Origin: Spirochaetes bacterium RBG_16_67_19
GTDB lineage: Bacteria > Spirochaetota > Spirochaetia > SZUA-6 > DRHE01
Length of the DNA stretch: 15,463 nucleotides
Assembly (NCBI GenBank): GCA_001829505.1
Contig: MIBK01000060.1
Location: 5,014 to 20,476, forward strand
Direction of reading: 5' to 3'
Position numbers and translations under genes: made by a program. This document shows, in pieces, positions 7,243-15,463 of the stretch. How positions within the stretch are numbered: position 1 is the stretch's first letter; every line of letters starts with the position of its first letter. The notes under the pieces are model-generated. The model worked only from the letters and a program-made list of their open reading frames with translations. It made no database searches and was not told where the DNA came from.

Positions 7243-8719
7243 CGATCCGATCAAAGTCTATGATGCCCGCTGGGAAGCGGGGGATTTCGGCGAACCGGAA
7301 GTCCGCAGACTCATCGAAGCCTTGCTCTTGTACGGACTGGGTCTGGGGGTGGACACGGTCACGCTCACCCGAGACGGACGGCTGGGAAGCAGCAGGGTCC
7401 TCGAGCTCGCTCTCGAAGCATCTCTGCGGGCGGGTTTCAACGTGGTCCTCTGCGCTGAGCCCGTCAGCACGACCCACAGCTATTTTCTGTCGTTTCGAAC
7501 AACCCTCGAATCTCCCAACACCATGGGCCTTACCATCACCGCTTCGCACAATCCGGCCAGCTACGTCGGATTGAAGGTAACGGTCCCGCCGGTGCAGGCG
7601 GTCGGCCTGGACTGCGGCCCCGAAGGGGGGTTGAGCAAGGTTCGGGAGCTCTACCACAGCCGACAGGAACTCCAGGAACGTCCCGGCGGGACGCTGCGCA
7701 TCGTGAATCTGACGGCGGAGTACATCCGGTTTTCCATGGAAGCGGCTGGAGTCTCGGAAGGAGCTCTGCGCGGCCTGCGCGTCGTGCTGGACGCGCTGAA
7801 CGGCTCGGCCGGTCCCGAAATCTTCCGGGCGCTAGACGCGTGTGGCATCGATATTAAGCCGCTGCGGATCGTTCCCGACGGGCAGTTTCCCACAGGCGCT
7901 CCGAATCCGGCCAGCAGAGGCAGGATGGATCAGGCCGTCGCAGCCGCAGGGCTGACGACAGCAGCGGTGATCGGTACCGACGGCGACGGTGACCGCCTGG
8001 TCTTCGGCAACTCCAGAGGAATTCTGAGCGCCGGGTTTGCCTCGATCCCCGTCCTGCACTCCGCGGTGCGCGGCTCGCGCGAAACTCCCAAGGTGTTGCA
8101 CGATCCCAAGACAAATCCGCTGGCCTTAAGCGAGTGGAAGAAAGCGGGAATTCGTCCGATGCTGTTCAGAAACGGGCATTCGCAAATCAAGGACTACATG
8201 CGCCGCCTTTCTGCGGTGGCAGCCGTGGAGGAATCCGGGCACTACTATCACCGCATCACCGAGAAGGGTCTGACGGTATTCTGCGAGAATTCGCTGATCA
8301 CGATCCTCTCCTTTCTGAGGGCGCTCATGGCGAATCAGAAACTCTTCGACGAGTTGTGGAGGCTGCAGCACAGGGTGTTCACCACCGGGGAGATCAACTT
8401 CCAGCTGGAAAGCGATGAGGTCCGCGATCGAGCGCTGGACTCGCTGTTGGGCTATTTCGCCGGCGACCGCGCCATCCTGGTATCGGAAACCACCGAAGGG
8501 ATCGACCTCCAGGGAACCGTGGTCAGCAAGGGGATGGATCTGGAGGTCGCCGACGCACCGGCAAGTGACCACTGGTACAGCGGCTACCTGCGAATCGCCA
8601 CCAATGAAAAGGCTGTTGTCAGGATCTATGTTTCCGCGGGCGACGCCGCGTACGGCCGTCGGATCGAGGGGGATCTCCGAGAGATCCTTCAGCAGTACCG
8701 GGCCCGAGAGATCGACTAG
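7220..8719 (+). CDS. Phosphohexomutase-family protein (phosphoglucomutase/phosphomannomutase superfamily)
   Basis: This protein of about 499 residues belongs to the alpha-D-phosphohexomutase superfamily, which interconverts hexose 1- and 6-phosphates through a phosphoserine. The catalytic serine is S109 in TITASHNP. The magnesium loop is GTDGDGDRL (D254, D256, D258), and the sugar-selection loop is VEESGHYY (337-343). The C-terminal phosphate-binding loop reads RIATNE (458-463) where RPSGTE or RPSNTE is usual, and the N-terminal YDIRG-type motif reads YDARW (14-18). Catalysis looks intact, but substrate recognition may be unusual. ATG 7220 overlaps the end of the ROK gene by 23 bp; there is no good Shine-Dalgarno, and TTG 7184 is an in-frame alternative. 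Last gene of the operon. Product specificity (glucose, mannose or an amino sugar phosphate) cannot be assigned. Confidence 0.88.
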   Translation: MGTTRLSNDPIKVYDARWEAGDFGEPEVRRLIEALLLYGLGLGVDTVTLTRDGRLGSSRVLELALEASLRAGFNVVLCAEPVSTTHSYFLSFRTTLESPNTMGLTITASHNPASYVGLKVTVPPVQAVGLDCGPEGGLSKVRELYHSRQELQERPGGTLRIVNLTAEYIRFSMEAAGVSEGALRGLRVVLDALNGSAGPEIFRALDACGIDIKPLRIVPDGQFPTGAPNPASRGRMDQAVAAAGLTTAAVIGTDGDGDRLVFGNSRGILSAGFASIPVLHSAVRGSRETPKVLHDPKTNPLALSEWKKAGIRPMLFRNGHSQIKDYMRRLSAVAAVEESGHYYHRITEKGLTVFCENSLITILSFLRALMANQKLFDELWRLQHRVFTTGEINFQLESDEVRDRALDSLLGYFAGDRAILVSETTEGIDLQGTVVSKGMDLEVADAPASDHWYSGYLRIATNEKAVVRIYVSAGDAAYGRRIEGDLREILQQYRAREID

Positions 8720-8784
8720 AGCGCCACCTGCCCCACGAAACTCGTCGAGTTGCCGGACAGCCTGAATCGGCTCCGACGAGGCGC

Positions 8785-9351
8785 TTACCTCCCCGGCTTG
8801 ACCCGGCGGAGGATGCGCCGCAACTGCTTGCGGATTGCCGGGTTTGGCGAACCAAGAAGCTGCGCACCGACGCGGTCCCGGTTCGCCCGAACCAATGCCA
8901 CCACATCCGCCAGGTCTTTGGCGGCCAGCTCGATGCCGTCTTCTTTCTTTTTGTGCAGATACACCGCGGTTTTCAGTTCCAGGATGCCCCGCAAGTCCAT
9001 GAAGTTCGCTTCGAGCGCGGTGTCGAACTCCGAAGGCACGATCATACCCCGATCATCGCCGCTATACAGGAAGTCCACCTCCACCTGGTTGCGCCTGTCG
9101 CGGGCGCCGTCCACTCGGGCGGTGAAATCCTCGCCCAGCGCCGCTTCGGTTCTCTGCCTGTCCCCCATTTGCAGCAATACGTCCACGTCCACAGTGGTGC
9201 GTACGGCTCCGTTGCGGACCACCGCCAGGCCCCCGATGATGGTATAGGGGATGCCATGCCGGGTAAAGCAGGCATGCAGACGGCGGGCCGTATCCAGCAG
9301 GGGCGAGTTTCGGAAGTCCCCGTTCAATTCCAGCACCTTCTTCGCGTTCAT
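8785..9351 (-). CDS. Minimal nucleotidyltransferase-fold protein (AbiEii/DUF6036-like)
   Basis: This 188-residue protein has the polymerase-beta-type nucleotidyltransferase signature: IIGGLAVVRNG (38-48, G40-G41) then R51-T-TVDVDVLL with acidic D55 and D57, and a possible third carboxylate in VEVDF (91-93). The C-terminal ILELKTAVYLHKKKEDG and KDLADVVALV match the conserved tail of small stand-alone nucleotidyltransferases, some of which are toxins of AbiE or MNT systems. No AbiEi-type or HEPN partner is adjacent, so a toxin role is unproven. The ATG at 9351 lacks a ribosome-binding site; an in-frame TTG at 9393 would add 14 residues and overlaps a TTGACA box. It faces the end of the mutase gene and diverges from clpB. 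Composition is intermediate between its neighbours. Confidence 0.8.
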   Translation of the reverse strand: MNAKKVLELNGDFRNSPLLDTARRLHACFTRHGIPYTIIGGLAVVRNGAVRTTVDVDVLLQMGDRQRTEAALGEDFTARVDGARDRRNQVEVDFLYSGDDRGMIVPSEFDTALEANFMDLRGILELKTAVYLHKKKEDGIELAAKDLADVVALVRANRDRVGAQLLGSPNPAIRKQLRRILRRVKPGR

Positions 9352-9364
9352 AGGGCTGGCAAAA

Positions 9365-9393
9365 AGTGTGCTCGGGCGGCTCGGATTTGTCAA
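9365..9393 (-). promoter_or_regulatory. Possible promoter of the nucleotidyltransferase gene
   Basis: On the minus strand, TTGACA (9388-9393) is followed after 17 bp by CACACT (9365-9370), a poor -10. A start near 9358 would leave only a few bases before ATG 9351, giving an almost leaderless mRNA. That would fit the lack of a Shine-Dalgarno sequence. Confidence 0.3.
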
Positions 9394-9407
9394 TCTCAGC
9401 CCCGAAT

Positions 9408-9436
9408 TTGACCCTGCAGGGGCGATTTCGTATCTT
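9408..9436 (+). promoter_or_regulatory. Sigma70-like promoter of clpB
   Basis: TTGACC (9408-9413), a 17-bp spacer and TATCTT (9431-9436) lie 24 bp before the clpB ATG. I see no CIRCE inverted repeat in the 108-bp gap, so HrcA control is not supported from this sequence. The element lies close to the divergent box for the nucleotidyltransferase gene. Confidence 0.55.
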
Positions 9437-9459
9437 TGGGAGAATCCCAGGAGTTACAT

Positions 9460-12027
<2,568 letters not shown>

Positions 12028-12047
12028 GGCGCCGGGCCGCCGGGGGC

Positions 12048-13058
12048 CTAGGCCTTGTGGCGGTGGCTCAGGAAGTCGATGGACACCGCGGTCAGCAGGA
12101 TCAGGCCGGTCACCAGGCTCTGCCAGTACGGGGAGACATCCAGCAGGTTCAAAGAGGTCTGGATCAGGGCCAGCAGGGCCATGCCCAGCATGGCCCCCAG
12201 GATGGTGCCTTCCCCGCCGTTGAGGCTGGCCCCGCCGATCACCGCCGCGGAAATGGTCTCGAAGGCGATGGTGTCTCCATAATAGGGCGTGGCCGAGTTG
12301 AAGCGGGCGATGGTCAGCACCCCGGCCACCGAGGCCAGGGCCGCGGACAGCACGTATACCCCCATGCGCACGCGGTTGACGTTCACCCCCGAGAAGCGGG
12401 CCGCCTTCTCGTTGGAGCCCACGTAGTAGATCTTGCGGATGCCCGTGGAGCGGCGGCTCAGGAAGTCGAACACGACCGCCGAAACGATGAACAGCACGAT
12501 CACGAAGGGCACCCCGATGCCGGGGATGATCCCGCGCCCCATGAACTTGTAGGCCGGGGGCATGCTCTGCAAGGGGATGGGCATGGCCGCCGAGATCACG
12601 AAGGTGGCCCCTCGGGCCACCTGCATCATGCCCAGGGTCGTGATGAAAGCCGACAGCCCGACCCGGGTCACGAAGAAGCCGGTGATGAAGCCGCAGCCGG
12701 TGCCCACCGCCACGCCGATGGCTGAGGCCAGCCAGATGTTCATCTTGGCGTTGAAGAACAGCGAGCCGGTCACCACCCCGACGAAGGCCACCACGGAGCC
12801 CACCGACAGGTCGATGCCCCCGCTGATCAGCACCAGGGTCATGCCGATGGCCACGAAGCCGTTGATGGCGAACAGCATGAACAGGTTGCGGAAGTTGTCC
12901 CCGGTCAGGAAGTACGGCGACAACAGGCTCATGGCGAAGCCGAGCACCACGATGATCACGATCGTGGTCCCCTCCCGGAAACCCTGAAAGCCGCTCAGGC
13001 CGCGGCGGAAACGGCTGGGGGCGGACTTGCCTTCGGCGCTCAGGTTCGGTTGACTCAT
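12048..13058 (-). CDS. Ribose-type sugar ABC transporter permease (RbsC-like)
   Basis: This 336-residue membrane protein is the permease of a CUT2-type (ribose, xylose, galactose or AI-2 class) importer and is thought to work as a homodimer. After a soluble N-terminus of about 30 residues, hydrophobic helices fill the rest. The diagnostic GGIDLSVGS motif is at 80-88, and the C-terminal coupling region contains AAVIGGASLNGGEGT. ATG 13058 has GGAGGA six bases upstream. It starts 19 bp after the ATPase gene and ends 20 bp from clpB on the opposite strand; no clear terminator separates those two converging genes. The substrate is probably a monosaccharide or polyol. Confidence 0.94.
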   Translation of the reverse strand: MSQPNLSAEGKSAPSRFRRGLSGFQGFREGTTIVIIVVLGFAMSLLSPYFLTGDNFRNLFMLFAINGFVAIGMTLVLISGGIDLSVGSVVAFVGVVTGSLFFNAKMNIWLASAIGVAVGTGCGFITGFFVTRVGLSAFITTLGMMQVARGATFVISAAMPIPLQSMPPAYKFMGRGIIPGIGVPFVIVLFIVSAVVFDFLSRRSTGIRKIYYVGSNEKAARFSGVNVNRVRMGVYVLSAALASVAGVLTIARFNSATPYYGDTIAFETISAAVIGGASLNGGEGTILGAMLGMALLALIQTSLNLLDVSPYWQSLVTGLILLTAVSIDFLSHRHKA

Positions 13059-13077
13059 CGTTGCTCCTCCAACAACC

Positions 13078-14580
13078 CTAATTGGGGCTCAGGCAGGCCA
13101 GCTGGATGATCGATTTCTCGTCGATCTGCCCGCCCTCCAGGATTCCGCACTGCCGGCCCTCGTACATGACCAGGACCCGGTCGCAGACCCCGACGACCTC
13201 GGGCAGCTCGGAGGAGATCATGATCACCCCGACCCCCTCCGCGGAGAGGCGGCGCAGCAGGTGGTAGATCTGGGTCTTGGCCCCGATGTCGATGCCGCGC
13301 GTGGGCTCGTCCATGATCACGACCTTGGGGGAGATGGTGAGCAGCTTGGAGACCAGCACCTTCTGCTGGTTGCCGCCGCTCAGGGAGCGCAGCTTCTGGG
13401 CCACGCTGGCCACCTTGATCTGCATCTCCTCCACGAAACGCCGGGCCAGGCTCGCCTCGGCCTTGCGCTGGATCAGCCGGTAGCGGGCCACCGCGTCCAG
13501 GTCGATGACCGAGATGTTGTTGGCCACGTTCATTTCCAGGAACAGGCCTTCGCTGGCCCGATTTTCGGTGAGGTAGACCAGACCCTGGCGGATGGCGTCC
13601 TTGTAGCTGCGGATCTCCAGGCGCCGCCCCCCCAGGCGCACCTCCCCGGCGCTCTTGCGGTACAGCCCGCAGATGGCCCGAGCCACCTCGGTGCGCCCCG
13701 AGCCGACCAGCCCGGCGAAGCCCAGGATCTCCCCCCGGCGGAGGTCGAAGTCCACGCCGGAGAACACCCCCTCCATGGCCAGGCCCTTGACCTCCAGGAG
13801 AACCTCCCCGGTGCGGTCATGAGCCTTGTCCGGGTAGATGTCCTTCAGCTCGCGCCCGACCATCATGTGCACCAGGCTCAACTGGTCCAACTGGCTGGCG
13901 GGGCGGGTGCCGATCAGCTGGCCGTCGCGCAGCACCGAAATGGTGTCGGCGATCTGATAGATCTCCGCCAGGCGGTGGCTGATGTACAGGATGGCCAGCC
14001 CCTTGGCCTTGAGGGTTTGGATGATGCGGAACAGGACCTCGGTTTCCGTCTGGGTGAGCGCCGCGGTGGGCTCGTCCAGGATGAGCACCTTGCAGTTGCC
14101 GGTGAGGGCCTTCACGATCTCCACCACCTGTTGCTGGCTGACGGAGAGCTCGCTCACCTTCTGCCGGGGGTTGATGTGGGCATGGCTGTCGAAATCGGCC
14201 AGCAGCTCCCGGGTGACCCGGTTGATTTCCTTGAAAGCCACCAGGGGCCGGCCGGCGTCGTCCAGCATGGGCATGTGGATGTTCTCGGCCACGGTGATTT
14301 GCTGGCAGAGGGCGATTTCCTGGTGCACGAAGCCGATGCCCATGCGCAGTGCGTCGTGGGGATCATGGATTTTAACCTCCCGGCCTTCCAGGAGCACCTC
14401 GCCTGAATCGGCCTGGTGCACCCCCCCGATGATGTTCATCAGGGTCGACTTGCCGGCCCCGTTCTCCCCGATGATGGCGTGCACCGAGCCGGGATAGAAA
14501 CTCAAGTCGATGCCGGACAGGGCCTGGGTGGCGCCGAAGCGCTTGCTCACCTTCCTGACTTCCAGAATCGGGTTTTCCAT
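13078..14580 (-). CDS. Ribose-type sugar ABC transporter ATP-binding protein (RbsA-like, two ABC domains)
   Basis: This 500-residue peripheral membrane protein powers the CUT2 importer and is a tandem of two ABC domains, as in RbsA, XylG and MglA. Domain 1 has Walker A GENGAGKST (38-46), signature LSVSQQQ (145-151) and Walker B VLILDEP (165-171). Domain 2 has the degenerate P-loop GLVGSGRTE (290-298, without the lysine), signature LSGGNQQ (400-406) and Walker B VVIMDEP (420-426). The degenerate second site is normal for this family. GAGGTG lies five bases before the ATG, with a further AGGA touching it. It follows the binding-protein gene and a perfect palindrome, and precedes the permease by 19 bp. 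Confidence 0.96.
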   Translation of the reverse strand: MENPILEVRKVSKRFGATQALSGIDLSFYPGSVHAIIGENGAGKSTLMNIIGGVHQADSGEVLLEGREVKIHDPHDALRMGIGFVHQEIALCQQITVAENIHMPMLDDAGRPLVAFKEINRVTRELLADFDSHAHINPRQKVSELSVSQQQVVEIVKALTGNCKVLILDEPTAALTQTETEVLFRIIQTLKAKGLAILYISHRLAEIYQIADTISVLRDGQLIGTRPASQLDQLSLVHMMVGRELKDIYPDKAHDRTGEVLLEVKGLAMEGVFSGVDFDLRRGEILGFAGLVGSGRTEVARAICGLYRKSAGEVRLGGRRLEIRSYKDAIRQGLVYLTENRASEGLFLEMNVANNISVIDLDAVARYRLIQRKAEASLARRFVEEMQIKVASVAQKLRSLSGGNQQKVLVSKLLTISPKVVIMDEPTRGIDIGAKTQIYHLLRRLSAEGVGVIMISSELPEVVGVCDRVLVMYEGRQCGILEGGQIDEKSIIQLACLSPN

Positions 14581-14597
14581 TCCTCACCTCATCGAAA

Positions 14598-14629
14598 ACG
14601 GAGGCATGGCCTGCAGGCCATGCCTCCGT
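14598..14629 (-). terminator. Perfect 32-bp palindrome, attenuator-type hairpin between binding-protein and ATPase genes
   Basis: Bases 14598-14613 are the exact reverse complement of 14614-14629. In the leftward transcript this folds into a 14-bp GC-rich stem with loop TGCA, followed at once by a short T run (TTTTC across the stem end). It lies in the 72-bp gap between the binding-protein stop and the ATPase start. The layout fits partial termination or mRNA stabilisation, which would keep binding protein in excess. The short T run suggests incomplete termination. Confidence 0.65.
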
Positions 14630-14652
14630 ATCATACCGGAAAAACTAGGCGC

Positions 14653-15463
14653 TTACCAAGGCTTGAAGGCCTGGGCCTTGCGCTTGGCCAGCCACTTGTT
14701 GGTGTAGAAGTACTTGGCGTTGTTCTGGTCGATCAGGTCCAGGCCGTTGTCCACGTAGGGCAGGTTCACGACGAACTGGCCCATGGCGGCGGTGCCGTTC
14801 AGGGGGTCCAGCATCTGGTTCTTGGTCAGGTACAGGATCATCATGCTCAGGTAGCCCTGGGTGTAGGCGTTGGGCTGGATGGAGCCGAACATCTGGCCCT
14901 TCTCGATCATCTCCAGGATGGCCGCGTCCATGTCGCAGGTCAGGACCTTGATCTTGCCGCCGAGCTCCACGGCCGCCTGGGCGGCGCCGCGGCCCGAGGG
15001 ACCTTCCGGAGAGAACACGGCGCCCAGGTCCGGGTGCTTCTGGGCGGTGCTCATGACCCCGGAGTAGGCCTTGTTGTTGTCCTGCTGGGTGAGAATCTCC
15101 GCCACCACCTGGATGCCGGGGAACTCGGCCTTGATGGTCTCGATGAAGGTGTTCACGCGCAGCTGGTGGTTGGACTGGGTGTTGCGGGTGACCATGACCT
15201 TGCCCTTGCCCCCCAGGGCCTGGCCCAGGGTGCGGGCGGCGAACTGGCCCTCCTTCACGTTGTCCGAGGTCACGAAGGCCACCTTGCCGGTGCTGGTGTT
15301 GCTGGCGAAGGTCACGATCGGGATCTTCCGCCCCATGGCCGCCTTGACCGGCTCCACGAAGCCGGAGTCGTCGATCGGGCTCAGGGCGATTCCGGCCGGA
15401 TTCTTGCCGGTGATCTGCTCGAACACGGTGACCTGCTTGTTCAGGTCGTACTCGGCGGCCCCC
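14653..15463 (-). CDS. Ribose/autoinducer-2-type periplasmic sugar-binding protein (5' partial)
   Basis: These are the C-terminal 269 codons of a Peripla_BP_4-type (RbsB/LsrB-like) sugar-binding protein; the frame stays open to the window's right edge, so the start and signal peptide lie outside and the GTG at 15426 is internal. The visible beginning (AAEYDLNKQVTVFEQI, then GIALSPID) is typical of the first lobe. VTSDNVKEGQFAARTL, LGAVFSPEGPSGRGAAQAAV, KVLTCDMD and GSIQPNAYTQGYLSM match the hinge and second-lobe blocks of the family. Its gene comes first in the operon, before the double ATPase and the permease. The ligand cannot be told from this fragment. Confidence 0.92.
   Translation of the reverse strand, partial: GAAEYDLNKQVTVFEQITGKNPAGIALSPIDDSGFVEPVKAAMGRKIPIVTFASNTSTGKVAFVTSDNVKEGQFAARTLGQALGGKGKVMVTRNTQSNHQLRVNTFIETIKAEFPGIQVVAEILTQQDNNKAYSGVMSTAQKHPDLGAVFSPEGPSGRGAAQAAVELGGKIKVLTCDMDAAILEMIEKGQMFGSIQPNAYTQGYLSMMILYLTKNQMLDPLNGTAAMGQFVVNLPYVDNGLDLIDQNNAKYFYTNKWLAKRKAQAFKPW

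Noticed and set aside
8739..8775. Small inverted repeats (a 13-bp palindrome at 8739-8751 and a bulged stem at 8754-8775) after the mutase gene
   Set aside because: Stems are short or bulged with no T run on either strand, so I cannot support a terminator between the converging genes.
12028..12047. GC-rich 20-bp gap between clpB and the ribose-type permease as a bidirectional terminator
   Set aside because: GC-rich but without a clear stem followed by a T run in either direction.
13261..14406. A 381-codon + strand frame opposite the RbsA-like ATPase
   Set aside because: Antisense to a gene with all ABC motifs in place; composition is that of a shadow.

Overview
This 15.5 kb stretch of bacterial chromosome contains two sugar ABC transporter loci of different families, a tightly packed four-gene sugar-modifying operon, a ClpB chaperone gene and two smaller genes. 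The solute-binding protein at 2378-3670 has a signal peptide followed directly by a GGQKEEG linker. I associate that linker with spirochaete binding proteins, so a free-living, fairly GC-rich spirochaete or its metagenomic genome is my best guess (moderate confidence, inference only). I see no RNA genes, insertion sequences, CRISPR arrays or attachment sites.

Left part (1-3670): the 3' end of an RNase Z-like metallo-beta-lactamase-fold gene reads rightwards into the tail of a leftward transporter operon. That operon encodes a UgpB-type binding protein, a MalF-type permease and a MalG-type permease, with no ATPase gene. A stem-loop separates the binding-protein gene from the permease genes.

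Centre (3671-8719): a 263-bp divergent control region holds a strong leftward promoter, a weaker rightward promoter and, exactly between their -35 boxes, a 41-bp near-perfect palindrome. Rightward from it run an RmlD-like reductase, a DegT/DnrJ/EryC1/StrS aminotransferase, a ROK-family repressor and a phosphohexomutase-family protein, joined by overlaps or a 4-nt gap. The simplest reading is one regulon in which the ROK repressor controls import and cytoplasmic conversion of an unidentified sugar, perhaps an amino sugar or aminocyclitol. This is the most interesting part of the window.

Right part (8785-15463): a leftward minimal nucleotidyltransferase-fold gene diverges from clpB, which has a recognisable sigma70-like promoter. 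Beyond clpB, a leftward ribose-type ABC operon enters from the right edge (partial binding protein, double-domain ATPase, permease), with a perfect 32-bp palindrome between the binding-protein and ATPase genes. Codon use here is clearly richer in GC-ending codons than in the 556-8719 genes.

No gap longer than 300 bp lacks a gene. The other long open frames, especially opposite clpB, rbsA and the permeases, are GC-driven shadows.
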